A stretch of DNA of 64,000 nucleotides from Pegea sp. RAD2-039 (GCA_034620365.1 JAQGEQ010000213.1:1101841-1165840); one strand, 5' to 3'; numbered from the stretch's first letter, positions 1 to 13,087 are shown. The notes: generated from the sequence alone by a model not told the origin. Numbers and translations: made by a program.

Positions 1-49
1 ATTTTAGAATTAAAGTATATTAGAAAAAATAACATTAACTCCTTTACAG

Positions 50-2725
50 ATATTGATGAATGTGAAGACCATGTACATGAATGCTCCAAAAATTCTAAAT
101 GTGTGAACAATCAAGGCTCATATAGATGTACATGTCTACCAGGTTTCTTCAAAACAGGAAAAACTTGTTCAGGTTAGCTTGAAATTTCTATAAGTATTTT
201 TATAAACTGAAGCTTACATTTCCAAAATTTAGTTTACATTTGACTGATAATAAAAACATTCCATGAATTTTCGATAAAGACTTTATTATGACTTTATTAA
301 GAGTGTTTTCTTCTCAGATATTGATGAATGTTGTTCTTTTTTGCACAATTGTCACCCACTGGCTAACTGCTTTAACACTGAAGGAAGCTACGAATGTCAT
401 TGCTTCAGTGGTTATTATGGAAATGGGACTCATTGTGAAGGTTTTAGTTGGACATTCAATGTAAGCCTCTTTGAGTAATGAAGAATATTTTTTTATAGAA
501 TATGAAAGTCGACAAGGGTCTGATACTATTTGTCATCCTAATGCTTATAAGCCCTTTTATAATGAACCTGATAATTGTGTTTGTTTGGACGGGTATGAAG
601 GAGACGGTTTTAATTGCAAAGGTTATTTATCATATTGTATTCAGTGTTTGATTTTCAAAATTAACAACAACTAAATCCTATCTTTTAATCAAGACATAAA
701 CGAATGTGAAGACGATCCTTGCGATTCAAACTCTAATTGTCTCAACTCAATTGGCAGCTTTCAATGTGTATGTCATCCAGGATATTATGGAAATGGAATA
801 CTTTGTCTGGGTAAGATCAATAAATAAAACCAAAATTAAAAAGTTTGAAAAGTTTTTTACAAAAATTGAATAAGTATTTGTACACCAAAATAAGATGAAG
901 ATACTCTTTTCTCACTCATACTTTAATACAATTAATTTTAGATATTAATGAATGTTTATATACTGAATTTGCCGACAAATGTAACAAGGATGGTCGGTGT
1001 GAAAACAACCCGGGAAGTTTTGTATGCGAATGTAATATTGGATTCAATGGAAATGGATTTAGCTGTTCAAGTAACTCTGACCATTCAGGGTGAAAAACTT
1101 TCTGTAATAACAAATTTCCAATTAGATATTAATGAATGTAATGAAAAGCCTTGCCATGATGTGGCTGCATGTAGTGATACAATCGGAAGTTATACTTGTA
1201 CTTGCACACAAGGTTATGAAGGAGATGGCTACATTTGCACTGGTAAATTAAAATCATAATACACCAAAAATAACTAATAATTTTATTAAAATTGTTCTTT
1301 AATTTTCTTCTAACCTCTTCTAGATATTAATGAATGCAAGGAAGGAATTTATGAATGTCACAAAGATGCAAAGTGCATCAATACTAAAGGATCCTATCAA
1401 TGTCAATGTTTGTTGGGTTATCGAGGAGACGGTTTCAATTGCACAAGTTTGTTTCCCTCGAAATGACTGATGACCTTTCTTGTATTTTAAATGTATATTT
1501 TTCATAGATATTAACGAGTGCAAGGGTCTTAGATCTGAACACGGTTGCGATGTAAACGCCTATTGTAATGACAACCATGGCAGCTACGAATGTATCTGTA
1601 AGCCTGGATACTTTGGAAATGGCTTTATTTGCTCAGGCAAGTTTGAATGATATTTAAACTAAAACAAAAGAATATAAAAAGCTGACTGTTTTCCTTTACA
1701 GATGTTGATGAGTGCGAAGCAGAAACTTATGATTGTCCATTGAATTCAGTTTGTGTCAATACGCCAGCATCTTATCTGTGTGATTGCTTACCAGGTTTTT
1801 ATACAAATGGAAACACTTGCGATGGTAAATCTTATCTGAAGATGTTTCATCCAAATTATTGAAATATTTGTCATCAGATATCGATGAATGTTGTTCTCAT
1901 CTTCACGAATGTAATCCTTGGGCTGATTGCATCAATAATGCAGGAAGTTATAAGTGTGTTTGTCAAGATGGGTTTATTGGAGACGGAAAAGTTTGTGAAA
2001 GTAACTAAATTCAAAAAGATTTTGAATCAAACATAATTTATGTGCTAATAGCTAAAATGACTTTCTATTCAAACTAACATCACTTATTTTATAAGATCAA
2101 AATCAATGTGTTTCTGGGAGCCTGTGTGATACAAATGCACAATGTTTCAACAAAAATGGAACCGAACAATGTAGCTGCATACGCGGTTTTAAGGGTGATG
2201 GATTTACTTGCTCAGGTAGTTCTACGGCTAATTTACAGTAAAAATAGTTTCTACATATATATAGTTTTAATTTCTTGATTTTTTTAAAGATGTTAATGAA
2301 TGTGAAACAACACCTTGCCACCAACATGCATCTTGCCTTAATTTAGAAGGAAGTTACGATTGTATTTGTCAGCTTGGTTACACTGGAAATGGTCTACTCT
2401 GTAACGGTAAGTAAACATTTTCTTATTCATACAATCATTTGAAGTTATAATTGGATTATTGGCTTATTTTTGACATCTACTTGAAGATGTGGACGAGTGT
2501 TTGATGGGAACCTCTAACTGTGATGTAAATGCCGATTGTATAAACTTAGAAGGAGGCTTTCAATGCAAATGAAAGACGGTTATTTTGGTGACGGATTTAA
2601 ATGCTCAGGCAATAAACATCTTTTATATTTGATGACAAACTTCTAATTTAATACCTTTAAGCAACATTCGCTTTCAACATTTATAGTAAATTTTTCAATT
2701 TTTTACAGATATTTATTGGAAATAA
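50..2725 (+). CDS. Calcium-binding EGF-repeat protein, 3' part (13 EGF exons; 5' end outside window)
   Basis: Each exon encodes one EGF module and is bounded by phase-1 introns: 50-172, 318-440, 499-621, 694-810, 942-1070, 1126-1242, 1324-1446, 1508-1636, 1702-1824, 1878-2000, 2096-2215, 2290-2406, 2487-2608. A short terminal exon at 2709-2725 ends in TAA, and an AATAAA at 2721-2726 overlaps that stop. Most modules begin D-I/V-D/N-E-C, the calcium-binding EGF signature, and carry six cysteines plus the G-S-Y/F-x-C-x-C and G-D/N-G-x-x-C spacing. Such arrays are known from secreted or cell-surface matrix proteins (fibrillin, fibulin, nidogen and similar), so an extracellular structural or adhesive role is inferred. 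No transmembrane segment is visible before the stop. Oddities: module 3 lacks two cysteines, modules 2 and 10 carry an extra cysteine, the intron after 1636 uses a GC donor, and exon 2487-2608 is frameshifted. The exact family member cannot be named without the 5' part. Confidence 0.88.
2487..2608 (+). pseudogene. Frameshifted last EGF exon of the EGF-repeat gene
   Basis: This exon starts as a normal module (D-V-D-E-C with further cysteines in register), but it is 122 nt long, where a 1-1 exon must be a multiple of three. The conserved fifth cysteine codon has become TG followed directly by AAA. That produces an in-frame TGA at 2570-2572 and shifts the remaining G-Y-F-G-D-G-F-K-C segment into another frame. 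Its 3' boundary is also weak: the only candidate donor is GC (GCAATA at 2609). This could be a true inactivating allele at the 3' end of the gene or a one-base consensus error. Confidence 0.7.
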
Positions 2726-4655
2726 ACCTACAACTTCGTACTCAGCGTGGTATTAATACAAGTATACTACTTTCACCATAAACCATAATTATTAAACAGA
2801 ATTATTGCCTGGCTTATTGTACATTGCAAAATAGCTATTCATTTTGATTTTAAATTCTCTTAGTTTGTAAATCAAACAGAACATTGAAATATAAATCGAA
2901 TTTTGCACAATCAGTTTTTGGTTAATAACTAAAAAAAGCATCTAAAAGAAAAGAATATTTGTATAACCTATGGTTAATAAGAGAAAGTGGTAACAATGTA
3001 TGTGATACATACAGAAGCATTTCTAAGACATTAAAAATATTAAAAAATTGCTTTTACAAGTCAAATACTTCAGAAAAAATCTTAGTTGAATTATGAAGAA
3101 ATTAATTAGTTACTGTGCAAGGCAAACTGTCAAAATTATTTAACCTAAGCATAAATACGTAAATAGAAACGTAATAATTGGTACATACAGCTTTGTAAAA
3201 TCAAAATATTCATTACAAGTTTGAAAATAACTATACAGTTAAACTGTAGGTAAATTGTCAGTCTTTTAAATGTGAAGTTACTAACTAATTTGTTTGTTAG
3301 CTAAGTCTACAATTAAAAGTTTCTCTGACTCAAATGAAAAAAAAAGATTTATTTTTAGAGACGCATAAGAAACTTATTAAAATTTAACTCTGCCAAAAAT
3401 TATATTTATTTCAATAAACTTCAAATAAATTTGAAAAAATTCGACAAAATTTAAAAACTATATTTATAAAGAAATAAAAATTGATGCAATTTACATGTAG
3501 TAAATTTAGAAATCTTTTTATGAAAATATTTGTAGCAAGAGGTAAAAGAACAACTTAATAAAACTTACAGTTGTATTATTAAGTTAAGCATAACATTTTA
3601 AACAGTGATAGTCAGACTATGATGAATGTGTTATAGGGCTTAGAGTTTTAAACACAAAAGTCAATATATGTAACGACTAAATTTACCTTAAATGGTTAAT
3701 GGATGCTATCAATAGTAGATATCGATAATTTAATAATAATATAGTTTTTTGTTAACATTTTTAAGTATATAATTTGTTTAAGTTATTTTTTGTATCACAT
3801 CAAATAAAGGTTAAACTTGTATCTTTAAAATATTATTTTGTTTATATAGTATCAAATGTAAGTTTTTTTTACAGTGAAACATGTTTAGTAATATATCTAA
3901 AAGGCTGGTGATAAACATAAAGATAATTTGTGCAAAGCTGGTTATATCAATTATGAAAATTAGCAAAATTTTATACAATTAAAAGAAAACCTCTAGCATT
4001 AATTGGTAAAGCAAAATATTCAAATTATGTCATGACAATACTAGTTCTAAAATACATATACTATATTATTTGTCACTATTAAACATATACTAAGAGTAGA
4101 TAATAACTAAATTTAATTTTCAAACATTGATAACAAGCTTTATACAAGTAAGTTTGATGCTTTTTGTAAATTGGTTAATAGATACAAGCAAAAAATTGAT
4201 TGGAACAAGCATCAACAATTGTACTTTGCCTGACGCAGCTAACTTCATTTCCTATTGTACAAAAACATTTCCTTTATACTTTAAACAGTTCAGTTTTGAG
4301 GTTTTCTGAAGAATCAAAGCTCTGAGTTTGCTTCTATGACTAATTGGTTAATGTATTATCATTGTATACACGACTAGGATTTAGTTGTCAGCTTTAGATA
4401 CATTGAAACGGTAGTGTTTTAAATTAGTCTATAAAGTGCTTAGATTAAAATGTAAAATTGTATAATGTCTTTTAACTTTTGAGTTGACTGAAAAGTAATT
4501 ACTTAAGAAAATAAATCAAATATATAATACATTAAACTAACAAAAAAAATAAGAAGCCATTTAATGTAGACTGTAAATTTTGCTGACTATAAGTCTTAAT
4601 TAATCAAAGCAATTGTTTTTATTGTGATTTAGGTATTAGTTGCTTATTTTTAAAA
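2726..4655. other. Intergenic, no gene seen
   Basis: This is AT-rich sequence downstream of the EGF gene. The few open frames are short, lack splice context and show no recognisable motif. The first part may be 3' untranslated sequence. Confidence 0.5.
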
Positions 4656-4803
4656 ATGGAAGAGGAAATGACAAGATTTTACACTCCTAGTTTACCTGGT
4701 TCTAATCAAATGGTAGCAGTTACTTTTCCATTTAATTCTTTAACGGTGGAATCTTCTGAATTACCACCTGACTATCTTCATCTACAACCCTTTCAATATA
4801 ATC
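4656..4803 (+). CDS. Orphan candidate first coding exon
   Basis: An ATG opens 49 codons rich in Pro, Phe, Tyr and Leu (MEEEMTRFYTP at the start, S-E-L-P-P-D-Y-L near the end). They run into a near-perfect splice donor, C|GTAAGTTG, at 4804, ending in phase 1. The composition is more protein-like than the flanks. I do not recognise the product. The next coding exon on this strand is the first Fos coding exon at 13088; its acceptor at 13054 leads into a frame that does not join in phase 1. A direct splice to Fos is therefore not supported unless an unseen linking exon exists. It could be the 5' exon of an unrecognised gene or a chance ORF. Confidence 0.3.
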
Positions 4804-5278
4804 GTAAGTTGCTAGCTTATCATTTTCTGTACAAAATACTTATTTAAATGTATATCATGTTTTTAATCTAGTATTTTGGTTTTATTAAGTATTATCTATA
4901 AGTAACTTTTTAACAAATATTTGTTGCAAATATAGAAATATACACAACTTTTTCATTTTATAAGATCTTGCATCAAACAGTTTTGTTTAATTGTTTATTT
5001 TATGTGTGCACCAAAGGAAAGTATAAAAGTTCTTTAAAACAGTATTTTTGGAAACGTTCACTAAAAACTGAGAAAAGTTCTAGTTGTAGCAATTATCATT
5101 TCTTGTTTCAAATAGATTTTGTTGTAAATACAAAATTAAAAGTTATAATAAGCATGCAAAATTTAGTTTTAAAATAAAACATTTTTAAATTTTATAACCC
5201 ACAGCTGAACAGAAATTAGATAAAAATATAACTTGAGGATTACATTAAAAAGTATAAACTTATTTTCGAAAACTAACG

Positions 5279-5479
5279 TTGTACATCAAATGGTATATTG
5301 AAGAAATAAGCTGTAGAGCAACTGGCTTAGATGAAGTAAAAGCATCCACAAATAAGTTTTTCAAAAACATTGTGTTAAAATCTATTCGTGATTATTTGAA
5401 CAATTGGCCTTTAATACTTCCTACTGTTATCAAATTACTGACATCTGTCATACTCAACAAGCTTGATAATCTTAATTAA
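5279..5479 (+). mobile_element. Short non-LTR retrotransposon reverse-transcriptase relic
   Basis: The frame reads A-T-G-L-D-E-V-K-A followed, after a gap, by N-N-W-P-L-I-L-P-T-V-I-K-L-L and I-L-N-K-L. In CR1/jockey-type LINEs the finger region has a similar 'ATG-D-x-I-P-A' motif followed by 'YRPIS-LP-x-x-S-K-L-x-E' and 'N-x-L'. The spacing is shorter than in an intact element, implying an internal deletion. No other part of the element is evident nearby. The call rests on these two motifs only. Confidence 0.4.
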
Positions 5480-8400
5480 ATGACTGAAAACTTGTTTCCC
5501 AAATTGTTTAGTAATTTGTTACTTTAACTGAGTAATTTTTGTTGAGTCTTAAACTGTAACTGCTGTAACTTAGAAAACAATTTTTAACCAGTTTTTTTAA
5601 ATTATATTATTATGATTAATTTAAATCGATTAGTTTGTAAAATATGATCATTACTTATATTATAGTGAAATATCTTTATAAAAACTATAGTTTAATCTTA
5701 AAGGAAATAAATTTAGAAGACAGTCTCACAAGAATGTGTTAACAAATTTTAATTAAAATATTCTAGTCATGAAAGACACAATAGCTAAAAACTGTTAAAT
5801 TCAAATGCCCCTAAATGAATATTAAATATTAATAAAAACATTTTAGGCATTTATAAGCGTTTTTAAATATATTTTGAAAAATTTTAGAATAAAAAACTTC
5901 AAGCTAAATTCAATTTTGTATACTTGTTTTAGAATATGTAGTTTTTTTATCAGCATCATAATGTATACAAAATAAAACTTACATTTTTTGATTTTCAAAA
6001 AATTACCTTTTTATTTTTTTCAATAAATTGCTTTAAAACATAGAATATTCTAAATTTTTAATTTATGTAATTCCGTATTTTAAAGGCTTTAAAAATGACG
6101 ATTGCTTCTATAAACAGACAGATTAAATACTAATTACCGATAAGATATTGTGGTATAGACACATAGTTTTAACGTTTTTAGTTTTCTAGCAAGCATTTTT
6201 AGTTTTAGTGATTTATCACTCAATCATAATTTTCAGAAACAAATATTTTTAAGAAAGTATTATTATAATCATCTAATTCAAGATGTAAATTATTTTCCAT
6301 AAATGTATTTATGAATTTTATAAATTATCATATTATAAATTTTCAACTTCATTCTAAAAGCTTTTGTGGCCCTTCAAATTCTTTAATTTAATTTTAACTT
6401 GAAACATTAGAAAATTGCGCACACAAACTGCAATTTGCTGATAGCTTTTTTATTGTTTGATTAATGTAGCTTACGTCTTCATTTCTACAAGCATACAGTT
6501 TGACATATCTGAAATATTTTTAAGCCACCAGATTTTTTAATTTGCTAATAAGTAAAGGATAAGTTTGTTAATAAACAACTAAACACGTTTCTGCACTTGA
6601 AAAAATATTGAATGAGATTTTGATAGGTGTTTTTTATTTAAAATTGCCTGTCGTTCTTATTTACAAATTTATAAAAAACAAATTAAAAAATTTCAAGTTT
6701 TGCTTTCTATAACTACATTTCAGTAAAAAGCTAACTACATCATTTTATAAATCAATTTTATAGCTTAAATTAACGATTAAAATCATATAAACTCATATCT
6801 AACAATTATGTGTTTAAAATAAATTTTGTAAAGTTCACAACTATTGAGTAAATTAAATACTTCTTTTCATTCTTCCATTTCAAAAAAAAATGAAATTGTT
6901 AAAAATCATTTTACTTTAGTTTCTAATAATTCAATTTCAAACAATTACTAAAACACAGGTTATCAATGAACTCAATATTTGTTTCTTCAAAAATGTTGTT
7001 TTTGTGTCACATTAAGTCCTTGTAGTTATTCATAAGGCTTCAAAATATTTATTGGATTTTTTTTATTTTCTAAATATTTTTTCTGAAAGCAAAAGATACA
7101 ATTGATTTTTATTGAAAGAAACTTTAACTTGCTTGATTAAATATTTGAACTTTCTCCAAATTTCTCCTCATTAACTTTTTTTAAGCTTTTTAATCTTTAA
7201 TTGAAATTATAAAGCATTATTTATCTTAAATAAAATTTGCTGTTTAAAAATTTACAAATATAACTGAAGTAAATATCACTTTTTCTTCATGTTTTAAAGT
7301 TTAACATCAGTTTTGGCAAACTTTATCTTTAGTAGCTTCAGATTAAACTTCTACCAGCATTTTGTTTTATTTTTGGTTAAAGTATTTAACATTTTTTAAG
7401 AAACTCAAACCGTATTTAGAAAAAAAAAGATTTATTTTTTGACTACATTTAGTTAACAACGATCTAAAATAGAATTTCAATGAAAACTGTACCAGGCAAG
7501 AAATAAATAATATCTTCTAAATAGTATAGTAGTGTTGTTATTTAAGATGATTACGGAAATAGTAGAAACCTTAATCTATTTAAATAGTTACGTTGAAAAC
7601 TCTAGAAGATCGACATTCTAGAATATTTGCAATCTCACAGAATAACTGTAAGAACAACTATCATCATTTTATGCTCTTTGATGAAATCTTAGTGAGAACA
7701 GAATTAATTTTTCATAAAATTGTATGTGTATCTATTTGACATTTAACAAAAAAACTGGCTTGCAACATGAAAAATCTAGTCTGATTTCCTGGCAGACCTC
7801 CGAATAGCCGTTGGGTAAATTTTGTAACTTGATCTATAACAAATGTTTGGTCGAAAGTGCTAAGTAAGCTCAACTAAGCAAAGCACTGACTTCAAGTGGA
7901 AAATCAATTGAAGTTTGTGCTTCTTGAAACCATTTGTTTCATTTTACCATAACTTTCAGTTAATTATCTTACATATGTTACGTGCTTTCATGACTCAGAG
8001 TTTACTGTTAGTTTAATAACTACTAAAATTATTACTAAATAATTTGAATTTAGCTTAAATCTAATAAAAGATTATATTGTTAAAATACCTTGCAAAAAGT
8101 TTAATAATGCTTTGCAGTCTATTCAATGGACCTAATAAAATTCTTTAAAATCTCCTAAATCTTGTCATGAAAGTTTAAAAATCAATTGTAATCTAAATTT
8201 TGAAGAAACGATATTTGATATTCAAGATAAGATCTTTATAGCACATACAGTAATAAAAGATAGAGATACTTAATAAAATAAAAGGCCTTTTTGTAATGAA
8301 TTTAAATCTAAAATCAAAATTATAGTATTATACATAAAAAAGCAATAAAAAACTTCAAAAAAGCAAAAAATATATACTAATTGAAACAAATGATATATAG

Positions 8401-11400
8401 TATACAATTTTATCTTGAAGTATTGTAGCAGAAAACACTCTAGAATATCAAAGTGAACATTTTGGTTTAAACAAAAATAAAAACATAAATATTCTAACTA
8501 ACTTTAGAATAATTTGTAATGTAAAAAATTCTTAAAACCAAAATAGATTTTATGCTGTTACAGCAAACATCTAAAAAGTATTCAAAAATTACATTAGTTT
8601 TGTAGCCCCTAAGGCCATAAAAACGTCAAATATATTTTACGCACGTAAAATCGACCTCAGAATGTTCTTGAAGTTTAATTCTCTCATTTAATTAAGTACT
8701 TCTGTTATCACGAATGAGTGCTGCTGATTTTTGTACGTCAAACCATTTGAGTGGAAAATATGTTCATTGTTTTTTTTCAAAACACATTTAAATAAATTAG
8801 ATATTTCTGAAATCTATATAAATAGATGGAAAAATAGTTCCAAAATCTTAACAAGTATTTACTTAGGGTTCCACAGTCAGTTAGAACCAAATGTTTGCTT
8901 CACCATAGGTTGCGGAATGCAAATTTGTTAAGCTTTTCAACATTTAGATAATATATATTTTTCGAGACACTTCAATTCAAAGGATACAGCGGCTTAGAAA
9001 ATATGAAAACAATACTGCTTACCTAATTTTTAAGCGTCAATTCTCATATCTCAAAAGCTGTTAAACTTTAAACTATAAAATATGTTTAAGCATCTCAACT
9101 AAGTTTTTGTTAATTCGGAAATTACCCAAAATATAGTTTTGATGTAAATTAATGTCTCTATACAAACTTTTATTTCCACAACCTTAGAATTAGTAACTGC
9201 AACTTTAATATTATCTTCACTAACAAACTATTTTTGTGATTTTATTTTATTTATTTCTATTTTAGTAAGCTAAATAAAAGAATAAGTTACTTTAGTAACT
9301 AACTGTTATATATTTATGTACAGAAATTTATTTTTATAAACTGTTTATTACTAAACTAAATCTTTGTAAATAATGAGCTAGAGTTAAGTGATAATTTGGT
9401 CAATAATTGCATTGTTTGTTATCAAAAATAAACAATTATTTTTAAAAGTAGAAGTTTTCACTAACAATTATTTCAATCTATGATCATTTACTTTAAAACA
9501 GCTTATTAAAACAAAAAGGTTATGTAACTTAAAATAAAAAGGTTCAGATTTATATATATATACATTTTAATGAAAAAACCTTCTACTAAGAGCTTTATTG
9601 TATAATAAATTGAATTTAAAACATTCGGTGTCTAACAGGGGATAATACTGCTTCATACAACAGATTTTCTAGTCACACGTGCTGATGTAGACTTACGTAA
9701 AACCAAAAGCAATTTACGTTTCTGGTAAGAACTTCTCCCAGCCCTGACTTCAATCTGCATCTCACTACATCCAGACTATAAAATTACAACATTCTACTTA
9801 ACTATTGTACAGTGGGTGGTACGGAAATGTCCTGCTAAATAGTTTGACCCAAAAAAAGCAAAATTCAACAATATGAAAGGTAGGCGGAAAACGTAAGCGC
9901 AAAAAGCTTATGCTCACACAGCGTCTGCCTAACAGTGGCAGTATCTCGGCCATGTGTGACCTCTTCTCCCTTTTTTGTCAGTTCCCCAGATGTTCAGGTT
10001 TGCTCTAACGCTGTTTTCAGTAGCTTGGCCGTCTACACACTCACTTCTATCATATCAGTCAAGTTTACGATAGTATGGTTTAAGTTTTCATCAATCTAAG
10101 TAGAGCACAAAAATGATAAAAATTTGTGAATTTTTTTGATATTAAAAAGCTTCTTCTTAAAAAGTGTTTTGCTTTAACAAGCGTTTTCATATTTCCGATG
10201 AACATGGTCCATCTGTGAATGAGACCCTGACCATAATACCTCTTTTTTTTGCTGCCGTGAGATTCTTGATTTTGCGGTCTTTGGCGAAATGTAACAAAGT
10301 TAAATTGAAAATCTAAGAAGAATTGACCCGGCTTATAATTTTCAATTTTTAATAGATAACACACACAATTTCAACTTATTGAGCTATTTACATAAGCTTA
10401 ATAGACATCAGTACTTCAGTTGTGTAAATAACAAACACTACTTTTATCAAATTAATTCCATCAACACTCCTCTAGAAATATACATCATATATGAAAGCAA
10501 GCAAATGATAAAACATGTCAAGAAAATTATTTATATTTTATTGTCCTTACTTACAACCGTTGTTGTTGCTGGTTTTGTCTTTAAATGAAATTGATCGATT
10601 CTGTAATTTTACTAATCAAGCGTGTGGTTGTCTGACAACATAAAAAACAGACTTGAAGTACTAGTAAGGCTTGTTTGAATCATAAATAGAACAGATAAGT
10701 TCAACCAATAATACTTGAGTTAATCTAGCACATTGACCTATCGTACATCTCGATGAAAAATAAAATAAGTCTTTTATGATTAACACCCTAACACAGTGCT
10801 TGAGAGTGTTAAGGTTTCGGCTTCCTATAGCGGTGAACACCAAAATGCTTACTTTAAAACTAGTGTGTTTCAAAAACTACTTGCAAGGTTGTTTTATAAC
10901 CTTTTAACTTTACTATCTGCAAAATGTAGTCTACTGTGGTTGTTGTATTATCAGATTAACTAAGCCTGGACCTTTCTCATTACTATTTACTATAAACAAC
11001 AATTATCATTTCTCCTATGATCTTTGGTGTAACGAAATATGGTAGCAAAGCCCAAATTACTTGTCTTTCTGATTTATTTAAAACTTTTGTGGTTATTTGT
11101 TTACTTGATTTGATTTAGAAATTTATTAAATTTCACTAAAATTTCATTTCTTTGTGGCCTACTTAAAACACCTTTATTGAAAAAAAATTAATTAACAAGT
11201 AAATAAGTTTTCTCATTGTAAAAAGAGAAAGTAAATAGTAACTTAAATTTGCAGTTTAGTCTAAGCAAGAAAATCGTTTAGTAAATTAGTTTATTGTAAT
11301 TAGGTTAATTTTTTTCTCCTTATCAGATGAGGCTTGCGGCAATTTACCTTAAAAATTCGATTATATGTTGCTTCATGATCCTAAAACTCTATTATAGAAA

Positions 11401-12600
11401 ATAAAAGCTGTACAAGTTAGATGAATGATTTATCACTTTTTAAATGAAATATAATAATCAATATTTTATTCAATTAATTTGTGTCACAATTATTGAATTT
11501 TAGAATTTTTTACTGGAACTAGAAAGTAAACACCAGCTTGCTTTTATATGTTGAGTTTGCATTTAAGTGAGAAATGATATATTTAATTCATAATGAAGAA
11601 AAGAGTTTTTAATAACATTTTTTTATTTGTATTAATATTTATTATTCAATTTCACCTTAAACTTTTAAAAAACGCTTTATTTTGTATGATCTTTTATGCA
11701 ATTGTTTAAGTAACGTAATCATTTCATTCATATGTTTAACTTATATATTATAAATTATCCATACTTTTTGAATATCTAAAAGTTTGCTGTATAGAAACTA
11801 ACAAAATTGTATCTGATATTGTTTTATTTAATTTGTTCTTATATAACAAGTAATTTGAACATGTAAATCTAATTCTGATTTGTAGATGAAACATATTTGA
11901 TAAAAAGTTGATAAATCAATCTAACATCTTGACTTAGATGTTTTAAATAGTAATGATTTGATAGAAGTACATTTATAATAAGTTTTAACTTTTAGGTTCC
12001 ATCCTCTTAAGACATAGAAATGTTTTACAATTTGACAATCAGTTTATCTTATTTGTTTAATTGAATTATGATTGAAATGTTAGCTTACAAAAAAAATATT
12101 TAGTCTTATAAAGTAGTTTTCAGACCGATAAACCAGGCAGAAAGGGTAAGCAGCAAAAGCTGCAGACAATAGAAGCTTAAATATTTGTTTGTCGCACAGC
12201 TTTTACAATCAATGAATTTTTAGGTCTAGACTGTCTCAATCTGTGATTTAGTTAGGATATTTTTGTTACTACAAGAAAGTAAAATGAGTCACAATCAAAA
12301 ATATTTTTGCTAAATAAAGCTAAACGCAGACATCATTTAAGTTTTTTTTTATAATAATAGATTTATTGCACCAGTTTCGATATTTAATTTCAAGTTATTT
12401 TAAAAAAGTGTTCTTTTTTTAGAACTACGATTGCATTCTACTTAATAATACAAATAGTTGAGTAATAGTCTAAACATGGTGGACGTGATTGAAATAGAAT
12501 ACTCATTTATTTAACCACAGTAAAGGTACACAACTGCTCATCAAATTTTAGTAGTTTATTGACATTTGATGCAAAAATAAATCAACATGAGTTTCAACAA
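5480..12600. other. Long gene-poor AT-rich stretch
   Basis: No exon-like frame with good splice sites was found. A patch around 9600-10360 is richer in G+C and contains short frames on the minus strand, including 94 codons ending near 10080 with a K/R-rich stretch. I recognise no family there; it looks like decayed mobile or pseudogenic sequence. The rest is plain AT-rich DNA. Confidence 0.45.
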
Positions 12601-12619
12601 ACGATTTTCAAATTTTTTG

Positions 12620-12720
12620 TTACGCTTGACGTGAGAACGATTAAAACCAAAATCTTTTTTGAACAAATGACGTTATTTAATCGTTTCCACGTGGTCGACT
12701 GGCGTACTCTCTGATCGTAA
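12620..12720 (+). promoter_or_regulatory. Candidate upstream control region of the Fos gene
   Basis: Two TGACGT-core CRE/ATF-like octamers, TGACGTGA at 12627-12634 and TGACGTTA at 12668-12675, and a perfect E-box CACGTG at 12688-12693 lie within about 70 bp. The patch is CpG-richer than its surroundings, about 400 bp ahead of the Fos start codon. Vertebrate c-fos promoters carry a CRE of similar sequence. A possible donor, GATC|GTAAGTAAC at 12717, could end a 5' untranslated exon joining the acceptor at 13054. A TATA-like TATATATA at 12873-12880 offers an alternative start without that intron. This is inference from motifs only. Confidence 0.4.
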
Positions 12721-13087
12721 GTAACAAGAGAAACGAGCAACTAGAATTCTTAGTGTCGTGTGCGAAGTATGAAGGAGAAAGGATGCTTCGTACGTACTCT
12801 GTACTACCTTAATTACACCTGAAGAAAAAATGCTTTGAGAGTTCTAATATGAAGAAAGTAGCATGTTGCATGTATATATACTTTTCATGAAGCACATTTG
12901 GAAGCACTTCGCTAGATCTGCTTTAACGAATCATCATTAAACTAAAGAATTATTAGTTTAACATAGAAACATAAACAAAATTGATTCAGTTGAAAATTAT
13001 TTTAAGTGATTTGTAGGATTTTTTTATACGACTTTCATTGGTATTTGTTTACAGAATTTTTATTCATTTTGATGTTCTTATTTGAAT

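Noticed and set aside
948-1259. 103-codon plus-strand ORF over two EGF exons.
   Set aside because: It reads the EGF exon at 942-1070 in the wrong frame and crosses an intron; the spliced phase-1 exons with EGF cysteines are the real coding sequence.
2570-2572. In-frame TGA at a conserved Cys position could suggest selenocysteine.
   Set aside because: The reading frame after the TGA is also shifted by one base, so a single-base deletion explains both facts; no SECIS-like element was seen.
9931-9955. CAGTGGCAGTATC followed closely by GCCA resembles the 5' end of U4 snRNA.
   Set aside because: The match stops after about 20 bases; no Sm site, no stem II and no following U4 sequence. Treated as chance.
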